A DNA stretch of 64,000 bases from Nephrocerus scutellatus (taxonomy: Eukaryota; Arthropoda; Insecta; Diptera; Pipunculidae). Each line of letters starts with the position of its first letter. The stretch's first letter is position 1. Positions 23,705 to 33,650 of the stretch are shown piece after piece. The DNA lies in assembly GCA_947095585.1 (NCBI GenBank), contig OX352764.1, positions 2,093,001 through 2,157,000 of the forward strand, given 5' to 3'. The notes beneath the pieces were generated by a model. That model was not told the origin of the DNA and made no database searches. It saw nothing but the letters and a program-made list of their open reading frames with translations. The position numbers and the translations under genes were made by a program.

Positions 23705-24385
23705 TTTTTATGAGGTACACACGCTAAGGAGCTTAGCACATCGTGTGTGTTAGGAAAGTAGGTAGAGGAAAAGATAAGATGCACGCGTGTCTTATTAGAC
23801 TACTGATCATATAAATGCGGAAACATAGAATCGGTCAATTCATTCCACATAACTATAGTGGGGCTAAAAAAGAATCTCTGAGTTGGTTAGTACGTCAAAA
23901 GATGGGCTTAATGGTGGACCGGTTGGCTCGAGTTGAGGCACGGGTATTACGGATGCATGCATCTGGATATTTCTTTTGAATACCGCTTGTGAAAAAAGCA
24001 ATAAAACAGCGACAAGCAGGAAACATTCCTACGATGTTCAAGCGATTCGATTGTTTTCGTGATATTTACGTCACCAATAAGTTTTATCGCGTGGTTCTGA
24101 ATTCTGTTTAGTAGATGCAATGTGGTCTTTGGGGCACATGTCCAGACATTACAGTTGTATACAAGTTTAGGTCTAATATATGCCTTGTAAATAGTAGCCA
24201 GATCTAAAGGAGTGAGGTGCATCTTGCACCGTTTTAGGAAACCTATACATTTCGCAGCATTCTAAGCGATAGCAAATATGTGGTCGTTCCAACGAAGCTT
24301 GTTATTGACGCACATACCGAGAATTGAGAGTTTTCCAGTTTCTTTGATGCAAGATCCATTCATAGATAAAGGTTGGTGGCTTAAA
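23705..24385 (-). mobile_element. Family C LINE (jockey/CR1-like) 3' end
   Basis: Minus-strand copy of the RT C-terminal region. It reads LSMNGSCIK (about 24370), NNKLRWNDHIFAIA (about 24290), then an in-frame stop, and from 24222 DLATIYKAYIRPKL, LLNRIQNHAIKLIGD and SLEHRRNVSCLSLFY. A conserved downstream TNQLRDSFLAP-like block lies near 23880. The tail to about 23705 resembles the sequence after 33590 in the sister copy. It shares nearly every block with 32955-33650 in opposite orientation, so the two belong to one family. Confidence 0.85.
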
Positions 24386-24997
24386 TTATTGATAAAATAC
24401 CAGTCTTTATTGAGAGATGAAACAATTGGTTAAGCGGTTTCCCCAGAGTATGATCACATCAACAACCGTCGGTTCCAATTGCTTTATGTTGGTCAAGTTC
24501 TGAATTTTTCAAACAACCCGTGTCCGAAAATAGACTTTGGTCATACGTGGGCCTACATTCGGATTAGCTTTGCCAATACCTGTTTAATAAAGAATACCAT
24601 TATGGAATAAAGCTTTAAAGAAGAAGTATTGTCTGCAAAGTTTCTTTTTACCAAGGCAGCAAACGGACCGTTTGACCGCTTCGACTTCGACTGAATCTGA
24701 ATCCAAAACCTTTCTTATGCTATCTCTAATATTGATATTATTTTGGTCCTATTTAACAAAAGTGTTAGCTCTGTTTCTGGCTGTTTGAAACTTAACAAGG
24801 TTTTCTTCGGAAGTGCAATTGACGTGGTCCAAATGGACTACTATTTACTAGCGACTGCTGACTTGCATTTTTCATTAAACCATTTTTTCTTACGAATATT
24901 TCTCTTCTTATGGGAGGAATGAATGCAATTTTCCATTCCTAGCAAAATGGTTGTGAAGCTATATCAGCATTATTGTTGGAAAAGCAGGTTCCTTTAC
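24386..24997. other. No gene or known repeat recognised
   Basis: AT-rich spacer between two minus-strand LINE copies. No reading frame or repeat I can support. Confidence 0.5.
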
Positions 24998-26019
24998 TCA
25001 GAGGGGGAGCACATGGCTTCTACAAACGACCGCCAACGAACTCGATTTAACGCCTGAGGTTTCAAGAGATGCCACCTGGTACCCCTGGGATCTTGCTTTC
25101 TCTTCTATTGTCCTTTTCCATGTCTTGCTGGGACGACCAACTCGACGGCTTCCTTGAGGATTCCAGTCGAGCGCTAGTTTCGTAATATCGTCCGCTGGCT
25201 TTCTCCAAGTGTGGCCAATCCAGCTCCATTTTCGACGTCTGATGGTGATCGTGATTGCTTCTTGCTGCGTTACTCTCCGCAAGTCTTGATTGGTGATAAT
25301 GTCCGGCCATCTTATTCTCAGTATCCGCATTCAGCACTTGTTGACGAAGACTTGGAGGTGCGTCGCAATTAACTCTGTGACTTTCCACATTTCGCAGCCA
25401 TACAAGAGTACTGAGAGAACGTTAGATCTGTAGATCGTTAGCTTCAGATTCCATGATATTTGCGAGGAGTTCCAGATATTATTTAGCATACTATAGGAAA
25501 GTCGCGCTTTGTTTACACGAGAGCACACATCCGAGTCAGCACCACCATTTTTTGATATCCACCTGCCCAATTAACAAAACTTATCGACTTCCTATATCTG
25601 ATGTCCGTCAATCGAGAGATGACATGTTCCACTAGCGTAGTTCCGCGAAGTAGTTTTGTTTGTGAGACGTTAATTTTTAAACCCACTTTGTTAGCATGGA
25701 ATTCTAGTGAGTTTCATATCACCTAGCGATTGTGATAGGAGACAGATATCATCGGCATAGTCTAGGTTTTCTAGGCGGTGAAAAACATTCCATGGAAGAC
25801 CCGATGGAGTAAGGGTTACTATTTTCATCATCCAGTCGATAACAATTGTGAAAAGGAATGGTAAGAGGGTGCAGCCTTGCTTGACTCCCAAGTAAATGTT
25901 GAAAGGTGAGCCAAGATAACCGTTATGAATGACGCGGCATGTTCAGCTCCATAATGATGGTAATTCCGGAACACCATAGCTACACAAAATCTGCCACATC
26001 ATGTTTCGGCCTACGCTAT

Positions 26020-26028
26020 CATAAGCGC
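26020..26028. repeat. Target-site duplication, left copy (cataagcgc)
   Basis: Nine bases cataagcgc, repeated exactly at 26302-26310 on the other side of the SINE. Removing the SINE and one copy restores the uninterrupted LINE motif A sequence, which shows this is the insertion scar. Confidence 0.9.
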
Positions 26029-26301
26029 GACAGACCATTGCGGTCCAAGGCCTAACTTCTCGCGACCATTTGTGCTGCGCATGTTAATTTTTGGACACAA
26101 ATGGAAGGGACCTACAATTTAAGGCCGGATCCGAACGGCGAATTGAGAAGCTTTCCGTGACAAGGTATTAATTACTCTCGGAACGTTTGTCACCCATTCG
26201 CGAGAGGTGGGACACCGTGAAAAATACTTTTGGTGTTGCTGGGATTCGAACCTGAACATCCTGCTCAGCAGCCATGTGCACTTCCAATGAGCCACGGCGC
26301 C
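26029..26301 (-). mobile_element. Complete tRNA-derived SINE, nested in family D LINE
   Basis: A 273-bp insertion with a tRNA-like head. On the minus strand the A box is TGGCTCATTGG (26294-26284) and the B box is GGTTCGAATCC (26252-26242), at a spacing normal for pol III promoters. The body follows with tatttttcacggtg, a gagagtaatt block and cacggaaagcttctcaattc. It is flanked by exact 9-bp direct repeats in the LINE, so both ends are defined. The 3' end is not a poly(A) tail. Parts of the same element occur at 6596-6668, 33917-34065 and 60262-60350. It is non-coding. The enzyme that mobilised it is unknown, and its 3' end does not resemble the LINE tails here. Confidence 0.92.
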
Positions 26302-26310
26302 CATAAGCGC
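26302..26310. repeat. Target-site duplication, right copy (cataagcgc)
   Basis: Exact match to 26020-26028, bordering the tRNA-like end of the SINE. Confidence 0.9.
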
Positions 26311-26790
26311 ATTTAAAATCTACAAAAACCATATACAGAGGAGAGCGATACTCAACTGACTGTGCAATGATTATACGCAGGGTGTTAATTTGATCAGTAC
26401 AAGAACGGGTTGGGCGAAATCCTGCTTGTTCATTTCTCAAAATTGGCTCTAACGCATTCCGTAGGCGCCTAGCTATTATAGAGGAGATCCCTTTGTTTAT
26501 GGTGTTTAGCAGGGTAATTCCTCTGCAGTTTTCGCAATTGCTCAAATCACCTTTCTTGACGAGTTTGACAATTAAGCCATATTTTAGCGACGTTGGATTG
26601 GATTCAGATTCCCAGATATCTTGATTATCGCATGCAATGTTCGCGTTGTTAACTCGACGTCGGCTTGAAGGAGTTCTGCGTAGATGTTGTCATTGCCTGC
26701 TGCTTTACCTGATTGCAGTGAACGAATTGTTGTCCATATCTCATCCAACGAAGGAGTAGCGACGCTGATGTTAAGTAGCCTATTAGGGTG

Positions 26791-27984
26791 CATATGTGGG
26801 TTGATGGACTTTGAAACTAAAAAAACTAAAAAAATTGGGATTCTGTTAAAGTTTATAGGCATTGATCACTGTCCATGAGACCGCTAGATAACGGAACTAC
26901 TACTAACGGTCTCAGAGACTGCTACATCCCAATAGCTTTTGCGGATCGGAATGTTTCAACGCGAAATATCGCCGAGTGATTGACTGGCACATAGCAAGAT
27001 GGTTGGTACTGAGTGGCATTGGCGGGTAGGATGGCGAATTTTGAAAATAAAGGAATTTTAATTTCGTTCGCGCTTGTAAAAAGGTTAGGGTTAAGTTTTA
27101 AAATAATAGCAGAAAAGTAACAGTGGAGGTGAATTCCTCATCCTTTGTTAAGATTTCTGTTATAAACTTTTGCATAACCTTTTCGTTTTTACCGGCAACT
27201 ACTTTGGCGGAACCACGACATCTGAATTTTAAATTTCCTCATTGCCAAGTCTTTTGATTCCATTTACAAGTTAAACAGAATCAGTCCAACGGGGTTGGAT
27301 GGAGAGTAATTTGTGCGCGATGTCAACACAGCAGTTTCACAAATTGCCCCAGAAGCGCCAAGTAGACGAAGAACAAACTCATTAGGTGCTGAAGGAATTT
27401 CGCCTCAGCACAAGTCCGAAAAATTCAAAAACTTTATTGCTTCTACTCAAAAAGTCAGACTGCTACTGCGACTACACCGAGCGGGACACGGATCTGCGAC
27501 TAGCTATCTATCTGGCTACATCAGTGATGATGGCTATGATGACGGGATATTTCTGCTGTCCAAAGATAAAAGTTTTCTTCTTTTAGGAAGTGGCAAGAGG
27601 CGATGATAACAAATTCAATCTTTCAACGTGATGTGTGCAGCAGCGAAGAAAACTAAAAATGAAAATGCAAATTAGAGGGTAAACTTTTTTAACGCAAAGG
27701 AACCCTTGCCGTTGTACAGACGCCTTGAACTTGATCGTATTCACCTGGACCTAATTTGACATTTTGTGCTAATGCTAAGGATTCGCCAATATGTGAAAAT
27801 TTAACTCCCGACCAAATGAGATTGGCCGGTTTTTGAGTAAAATATCCTCCTCCCTATCATTCATCTGGGACGGCGTTTAATGCAAAGAGAGTGCTAGAGT
27901 GAGTAAGTTCTGTTAGGAACCTATGAAAAAAAATAAGAAGTAGTCTTTACTAGATGAGTTGCGGGATTTTCGTCGTCTACTCTA
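26791..27984. other. No gene recognised
   Basis: Probable decayed upstream part of the family D LINE near 26800-26990, then unassigned sequence. The open frame at 27313-27606 (+, 97 codons) has no domain I recognise. Confidence 0.45.
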
Positions 27985-28066
27985 AAGGGGGTTCGGGACC
28001 GGTGGAGAGACTTTTTGCGGGTGGCCAGGACCGGACCCCGGTTGTAGAGCCAAATATGATGATGAT
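27985..28066 (+). mobile_element. Family B LINE (RTE-like) 3' tail only
   Basis: Matches the 3' untranslated end of the other family B copies: gaccggtggagagac, then gtagagccaaatatgatgat. The same sequence appears in reverse at 42070-42150 and 11510-11580. It is a severely 5'-truncated insertion keeping about 80 bp, and it ends in the GAT-rich tail typical of RTE elements. Confidence 0.85.
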
Positions 28067-29107
28067 TATGGTTAATTTTCTTACAACATTCATAACATTG
28101 ATCGTTCAGTGATTGTTCCTAATAAATTTCACACACACACACACATCAAATATAAAATTTCAATATTTTGAATTTTCACTTGAAGTTTCTGACTGTGTAC
28201 CCACTGCCTACTTATGCGTGAGTATCCTCATTAACATAACTGAAAATTAACATCGACAACGCCGTTTCAAACTCAAACAGTTTATCCAATTAATGGTAGC
28301 TATAAATAGTTCAGCCTAATTTCAACACTGAGGCATACAAATCAAAAATCAACCATTCCGATTTATTTCCAGCAGCAGCCCACAGCCCCTTCAGTAACTT
28401 AACACAAAATTTCCTACAAATTACTTGGTTCCTTTTTAGTTATCCTTAATAATCAACCTGAAATTTGAAATGCCACATCCGTCCGTCTATCTGTCTTTCT
28501 GGCAGTCTCTGCTCTTAATTCATACAACGATTGAGCCCCAAATTAATATTTATTGCCGAGCTACAACCCCTTCTATGTCGCTCAGAACTTTCGAACTTTC
28601 GATAAGCGCGAGTCTAATTAAGTTGTTGAGCTCGTGCTGCAAATAAAAGTTGAAAGTACAATTAAACGATTCGGAGGAAACCTTAATTGATACTCCACGT
28701 TGAACTCAGGAAAACCGCTAATTAGTTGGTTTTCCACGTACGAGTAGTTACGATTGTGTACGAGAGGCAGAGCAATGCCTCAATAAAGATGAAACTTTTT
28801 AATTAGGGAATATTTATAGGATCAAAAAAAATTAGTAATTAATATCATTGCAGTGTCACATACCCATGTCACAGCAAACCTGCATACCAAATGGAACGCC
28901 AAAATGAAAATGGCATATTGCTCTTTTTTATGACCATCAAAAATCCCGCATTTAATTTTATTTAACTCTTGAGCTTAAATTCTGGAATAATGACAAGTTG
29001 ATGGTTTTTTCATGTGATGTTAAAAGTGCCACTGTTATGAGACACTGTTCAGTCACACTTTTATGTTCTATATGAAATTATTAAGTCTTAATAACTTCCT
29101 AATCCAG
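28067..29107. other. No gene recognised
   Basis: AT-rich intergenic sequence with a short (CA)n run at 28131-28144 and no supportable reading frame. Confidence 0.5.
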
Positions 29108-29255
29108 GGTGGAACATCATACTGAATGCATGGCTAAGATGGTGATTAGTCGATAGTATGCGTATTCCGAATACCTGGCAACCTTCGGTTTCAACTGGCG
29201 TTCCAAAGCATACCGGGCTCTGTCATGGGTAACCTCCTTCCCTGATACTCGTGGG
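29108..29255 (-). repeat. Interspersed repeat Z, copy 1
   Basis: About 150 bp shared in opposite orientation with 36237-36390, including gacccacgagtatc, gagcccggtatgc and gaaggttgccaggtattc. Translated on the minus strand it reads NDPRVSGKEVTHDRARYAL and continues open to 29117. The other copy keeps similar words but is frameshifted. It may be a coding part of an unidentified transposon. Confidence 0.7.
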
Positions 29256-29442
29256 TCATTCGGGAAATTCGGATGCTCTTCTATTGGGAAGGCATTAGAT
29301 GGGCTATTGTTCCAGCAACACCGAGGTGGATTCATTAAATTGAACTCGCGACGTAAACATGCTTTACGCATGGACAAGGATAGAGAGAGTGCTCTTGTTT
29401 TTGCTAAAGCCGTCCCTTCCTCTTCAACATCCAGGGAAGACC

Positions 29443-30945
29443 AATGAGCACCATCAGGGTGTTACAGGCGAACCTGCTTCACACGAAGGTCGCTTCCGCT
29501 ACCCTCAGCAAGCGGTCCGCCGAAGAAAATATAACCCTTGGTGTTATCCAAGAGCATTGGGTTATTAGTGGACAGATAAAATGGTCTACGGAACGGAACA
29601 ATTACGTCTATCTCTAAATGCGGCGAGCCAGTGCCAATGGCGGCCTGCTTGATCGGCACCAACATAGATATATTAAATAAAGGATGCAAAGAATATAGAA
29701 GGAACTTTTCATTCAAAGGAATTGGCGCTGTGTGCCTTCCTCGTCATTGAGGGTGCTTTCGATAACACTGGCTACGCCTCTATTGCAAGAACAATCAGGG
29801 GTATCGAAGATTCGACCAATCATTGGATAAGGGCCATGCTTGAAAGTCAAGATATTATTTCCTCATCGGGAGGAGTGTCTGTGTATGTGGCTGCAGTTAA
29901 CGGATGTCCCCAAGGAGGTGTGCTTTATCCCCTTCACAAGTCATTGTCAATCTTCTAGTCGAACTTCACAGATCAGGCTGCAGCTATTGGTTATGCGGAT
30001 GATTTGGAGATTTTTATTAGTGGTAAGCACTATACGACTATCGCTAGTGTCTTGCAAGGTGCTTTACTAAATGGTGCAGAAAGGTGCAGCAGCGAAGACT
30101 ATCCATCAATCCATGCAAAACCGTTCTAGTGCATTTCACTAAAAGAAGACAGGTCTATTTGGGACATTTTATCATCAAAGACATCACGTTATATGATTCC
30201 AGTGAGGATAAATATCTCGGTGTCATCCTTGATAAATGGCTAAACTGAAATTCATTTATCAATTCCGCCATTGAACGCTTCACTAGGTCCTTGTGGGCCA
30301 TCAGACGCATCTTCGGCAGAACTTGGGGTCTAAATTCTAAATTGGTACATTGGATGTACATGTATTTCGTTTCGTTTGTTGGCCGAACGTTCTTGAATGG
30401 ACAACGGCAACTAATCTTCAGAAGCTACAAAGAGCTGCCTGTTTAGGTATAACCATGCCATGCGCACCTGCCCTGCAACAGAACTAGAAGCTGTTTTAGG
30501 TCTTTAACCCCTTCCAATTTTCATTAGGAAGACGGCTGTCAGATGCGCTATTAAGCTGCAACTAGAATACAGGTGCAAACTGGGTGACTATGTGGGTCAC
30601 CTGAAAATTCTTGACTCAATTCCTGAAGAAGAGCACTATCTGGTCTGATTCACAGATGGAAACTGGAGTTCTATCTTTGGTATCTTTGTGGATGCCGCCA
30701 CAGCACTGATAAATTGTTTGAAACACAAACTTTGTCTGGCCCATAGGAAAGTGTCCCAGGGCTAAGGCAATCTAAACAAATAATCACGCTCTTTTCCTAG
30801 AAGGAAGTCCTTAATTTTTATAGGGACAGCATTACGAAGCTGATGACATTTCGAACAGATCATTGTATGGATATCACCTTAACAAAATTGGTATGGGCTC
30901 AGAGGCACAATGTTATTACTGCTCGGAAGATTAATTTAAGGTAAA
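29443..30945 (+). mobile_element. Family A LINE (LOA/R1-like), endonuclease start to RNase H and zinc knuckle
   Basis: The second ORF of the LINE appears to begin at the ATG near 29443 with the endonuclease start (STIRVLQANLLHTK, then GVIQEHWV). Most of the endonuclease is deleted. From 29730 the RT reads EGAFDNTGYASI, then NGCPQGGVLYPLH (motif B, about 29900) and IGYADDLEIFISG (motif C, about 29987). Later blocks are RAACLGI (about 30433), a TDG-containing RNase H start (about 30650) with an in-frame stop just before it, and EAQCYYCSED (about 30903), the zinc-knuckle start. Many frameshifts and stops show that it is dead. The nucleotide sequence at 29690-29940 is closely related to 750-960. 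Confidence 0.87.
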
Positions 30946-31273
30946 TGTATGTACTTAAAATTAGAATAAAATTAAAAAAAATAATAAAGAAATAAACTGT
31001 GCAGTGTGAGTGAATGTTATTAAACGTTGTAACCCTCAATTCCGTGCGTAATATTGTGATGGCGGTTTTGTGAGGTACAATAAACCCAAGATTCACTTAA
31101 AATAGAAACAAGCATCTATGTTTGGTGGATTTGTTAATTCTCAATACAATAATTGTAACAAAAAATATAAAGTTAACTACAGACACGTAATAAAATATAA
31201 TAAAGAGGACCGATATCACGTATGAATGACAAAATTTAAGAAAAAGTACTTAACAACTCCTAATGACATTCAG
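30946..31273. other. AT-rich spacer upstream of the host gene
   Basis: No gene or repeat recognised. It separates the dead LINE from the regulatory region of the gene that starts at 31626. Confidence 0.5.
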
Positions 31274-31280
31274 TTACCTA
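31274..31280 (-). promoter_or_regulatory. TAGteam-like heptamer TAGGTAA
   Basis: The plus strand reads ttaccta. TAGGTAA is a weaker relative of the CAGGTAG heptamer bound by Zelda in flies. It lies about 266 bp upstream of the predicted start site. On its own it would mean little; it is listed because three more heptamers follow. Confidence 0.35.
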
Positions 31281-31332
31281 GCTTTAAAGTTTTATTGCAT
31301 TATAGCTCTTTGCGCAATCTATTAGGTGATCT

Positions 31333-31339
31333 TAGGTAA
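31333..31339 (+). promoter_or_regulatory. TAGteam-like heptamer TAGGTAA
   Basis: Second TAGGTAA, about 207 bp upstream of the predicted start site. Confidence 0.35.
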
Positions 31340-31435
31340 TTAGCCAAGATGTCGGTTGTACAAATTAGGTCTTAATCCTTTCCTCGTCAGCAAATACTGA
31401 CATCATAAAATCCACGTAATTACCGCGGAGTTATG

Positions 31436-31442
31436 CTACCTG
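31436..31442 (-). promoter_or_regulatory. Canonical TAGteam site CAGGTAG
   Basis: The plus strand reads ctacctg, so the minus strand carries CAGGTAG exactly, the preferred Zelda site that marks early zygotic genes in Drosophila. It lies about 104 bp upstream of the predicted initiator. Binding is inferred. Confidence 0.5.
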
Positions 31443-31479
31443 TGAGCACGCAATTGTAGGAGTGGTAAAGTCCGCTGAT

Positions 31480-31486
31480 CAGGTAA
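31480..31486 (+). promoter_or_regulatory. TAGteam site CAGGTAA
   Basis: CAGGTAA about 60 bp upstream of the predicted initiator. This is a single-base variant of the canonical heptamer that is also used in fly early promoters. Confidence 0.45.
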
Positions 31487-31511
31487 CAAATTTTCGCGAT
31501 CATCTTGTAAT

Positions 31512-31549
31512 TATAAAAAGCCTTGCAGTCAGCAAGAGATCATTCAGTC
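31512..31549 (+). promoter_or_regulatory. Core promoter: TATA box and initiator
   Basis: TATAAAAAG at 31512-31520 is followed by TCAGTC at 31544-31549, which fits the insect initiator TCAGTY with its A at 31546. The TATA-to-start distance of about 34 bp is slightly long but acceptable. It predicts a 5' UTR of about 80 nt before the ATG at 31626. Confidence 0.65.
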
Positions 31550-31625
31550 GAAATAACTCATTCAATCTGAGTGCATATCACATTCTTACTTAAAATTCTT
31601 AAAAAATAAATAAAAAAATATTATC

Positions 31626-32585
31626 ATGAAATTCAAGCGTTGCGGAGGAATCACTTTTTTCAATGTGGCGAAAATAGCCGCCGAGTCCAAGGAGCAAAAA
31701 CAATTACAACAACTAAATGGTGAGTGTTTATTAATTTGCGCTCTTTTTTTTATTAATGTATTATATTAAAACAAATTATTTTCATATGTAGATCAAAAGA
31801 TCCAACACACGGACGACGAAATAGGAGCGGCACTGGCACTAATTTTGATGCGATACCAGTGTACCACAAATAGCGAAGATGCAGAAACCAGTAAAACAGT
31901 CGACAGCAATCTCCCTTCCAGTTTCTCACAGGATAGTAAGACTGACGATGTTTGTGCTGAAGCAGTTGCTTACACTGAAGAGGCATTTGGCGGTCAAGTT
32001 GTATGTAATCAGCCATCAGAATCCGTCAGTGAAGCAGTTGCAACAACCGCTGTAGCCACCAGTACACCAGTTGCGTCCTATAAACAGGATGTAGAATCTT
32101 TTGAAAATTTTTACGCCGTCGCATACTCTAAAGAGGAAGCTCGCAGTGAAATTTCAAGCCGCCTGCAACCAGATTCCTATGATGTTTGTCAGGATGCAGA
32201 AGATGCTTACAGTGAAGTGGACTACAACAGTCAGCAAACGGAGTCGGAAGTAGATCTTCACACTGATGCATTTGAATTGGTTATCGATCAGGAAATGGAG
32301 TATCTCGATGTTGGTCCTGATGTGGTTGCTGCATACACCGAAATAACTCCCAGTGAAGTTTCAAGTCATCAGGAAAATTATGATTTGGAAAGTAAGCCAT
32401 CAAGTTGCCAGCTGCCAATTGAGAAGTATATTGTCACTCCCCGACTCAAAAGAAAACCGCAAAGCCGCAGCTTATCCAAGAAAATGAAGAATACATCTGA
32501 GCATAGGCCGTCTCAACTAATGATTTGTCGTAATCTTCTCAGGGATTTCCTGGAAAAGCAAAAGAAATTTTTAAAGGATAATTGA
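31626..32585 (+). CDS. Two-exon gene, 295-residue protein of unknown function (spliced CDS 31626-31719, 31792-32585)
   Basis: The only host gene I can support. Exon 1 (31626-31719) encodes MKFKRCGGITFFNVAKIAA and 12 more residues. Exon 2 continues in phase through a split GAT codon to the TGA at 32583-32585. The intron contains an in-frame stop, so splicing is required. The N-terminus is basic and followed by a Gln/Lys-rich, probably helical segment (about residues 14-37). The long middle is acidic and Ser/Thr/Glu-rich. It contains four spaced degenerate motifs around AxAY(S/T): AVAYTEE (about 88), AVAYSKE (about 140), DAYSEVD (about 169) and VAAYTEI (about 210). The C-terminal 50 residues are strongly basic (PRLKRKPQSRSLSKKMK), possibly a nuclear signal or nucleic-acid contact, ending in a short helical stretch. 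No signal peptide, membrane span or known domain is seen. Its compact structure, TATA/Inr promoter and TAGteam sites suggest a small early zygotic gene; that is inference. The intron argues against a processed retrocopy. Confidence 0.75.
31720..31791 (+). other. Intron, 72 nt
   Basis: It begins gtgagt after AATG and ends in catatgtag, with a T-rich stretch and an ATTAAT branch-point-like sequence at about 31752. Length and splice sites are typical of short fly introns. It splits codon 32 after its first base. Confidence 0.75.
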
Positions 32586-32664
32586 TAAAAACCAACATCA
32601 AAATAATTGAATTAATTTTAAAATGTAAAAATATTAAATTTATATACTATTGAGTTTGATTTTA

Positions 32665-32670
32665 AATAAA
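32665..32670 (+). terminator. Poly(A) signal AATAAA
   Basis: AATAAA lies 80 bases after the stop codon of the 295-residue gene and is followed at once by an A run (32671-32681). It probably marks the transcript end, though the genomic A run makes the exact cleavage site uncertain. Confidence 0.55.
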
Positions 32671-32681
32671 AAAAAAAAAAA

Positions 32682-32937
32682 TTATTTGTAAAGCGCATCC
32701 CTTTTTTGCACGAGTCTTCAAAAATTTGTTCACATTCTTTCTGCTGATCAACTACTGATTATGGTTTGTTCTTTTCGGTGGGCTTATTATTTCGTTGAAG
32801 AAATAGAGAATAGAGAAGCATAGAGATGCTCCCCAGTTTGCAAAAAATTGTGTAATTATAGCTACTTCATAAAAAAAAAAAGCTAAGCTTGTTTCAACAA
32901 GAATAGAAAAAATTTAGGTATTTCCCTTGAAAACCCT
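32682..32937. other. Downstream spacer, nothing recognised
   Basis: AT-rich sequence with short A runs between the host gene and the next LINE fragment. Confidence 0.5.
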
Positions 32938-32990
32938 TTCTATTAAAATTTGGGCTTCTTGGGTCTCGGGGTCAGAAGGTTCCCACACAA
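32938..32990. repeat. Interspersed repeat Y, short copy
   Basis: The block ctattaaaatttggg matches the end of the repeat at 17142-17157 and is followed by a similar ggtctcgggg stretch. It ends directly at the family C LINE fragment, which suggests that repeat Y or its end is linked to that family or is a preferred insertion partner. Confidence 0.45.
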
Positions 32991-33650
32991 ACTTGAACAA
33001 CAACAACGTATGTTAAATTCTGACCTTGACAGTATAACAAGGTGGGAAATACATAATAGACTCGAATTTAACGCTTCTAAAACTCAATGCTGTCTTCTGT
33101 CGTCCAAGCGTAATTTAAAACCGCAACTTTTATCCATGAATGGATCTTGCATCAAAACAGCTGAAAACCTCTCAATTCTCTGTATGTGCGTCAACAACAA
33201 GCTTCGTTGGAACGACCACATATTTGCCATCGCCAAGAATGCTGCGAGATGTTTAGGTTCTCTAAAACGATGCAAGATGTACTTCATTACTTCAGACCTT
33301 GCTACTATTTACAAGGCATATATTCGCCCTAAACTTGAATACAACAGTATTGTCTGGGCAGGTGCCCCCAAAAACACCTATCTACTAGACAGAATTCAGA
33401 ACAGCGCGTTAAAACTTATTGGTGACGTAAACATCGCGAAAACAATCGAATCGCTTGAACATCGTAGGAATGTTTCCTGCTTGTCACTGTTTTACCGTTT
33501 TTTCCACAGGCAATGTTCAAAGGAAATATCCAGATGCCACCCACCTATTCTCGAACCCATCCGCAATACCCGTGATCGGCAGTCATTTAAGACACACGTG
33601 CATAGCCATCTCATCTTTTCCTCTCCCTAATTTCCTAACGCCCACTAAAA
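32955..33650 (+). mobile_element. Family C LINE (jockey/CR1-like) 3' part, longest open copy
   Basis: One frame is open for 226 codons (32950-33630). In order it reads LNSDLDSITRW (about 33010), LEFNASKTQCCLLSSKR (RT motif D/E area, about 33065), NNKLRWNDHIFAIAKNAARC (about 33200), DLATIYKAYIRPKLEYNS (about 33296), LLDRIQNSALKLIGD (about 33385) and SLEHRRNVSCLSLFYRFF (about 33450). This is the RT connection and C-terminal region of jockey/CR1-type LINEs. It begins abruptly after the RT active site, so it is 5'-truncated and not functional, but it is young enough to stay open. Confidence 0.88.

Larger units (their letters stand above)
24998..26790 (-). mobile_element. Family D LINE, RT and C-terminal region, interrupted by a SINE
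   Basis: Minus-strand non-LTR retrotransposon. RT fingers begin near 26750 (SLDEIWTTIRSLQSGKAAG). The palm follows with NCRGITLLNTINKGIS (about 26530), EQAGFRPTRSC (about 26425) and VDFKCAY (motif A, about 26320). At that point a SINE (26029-26301) splits the motif, and the frame resumes as AYDSVGR at about 26020. Motif B is GVKQGCTLLPFLF (about 25880) and motif C is YADD (about 25755). The C-terminal part shows YGCEMW (about 25390), WPDIITN (about 25310), KWSWIGHTWRKP (about 25230) and LDWNPQGSRRVGRPSKTW (about 25150). Frameshifts and stops occur throughout. Clade not assigned; it is distinct from families A, B and C here. Confidence 0.85.

Noticed and set aside
26232..26301. Possible tRNA gene
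   Set aside because: A and B boxes are good, but the acceptor and anticodon stems do not pair properly and the sequence is part of a SINE flanked by a target duplication.
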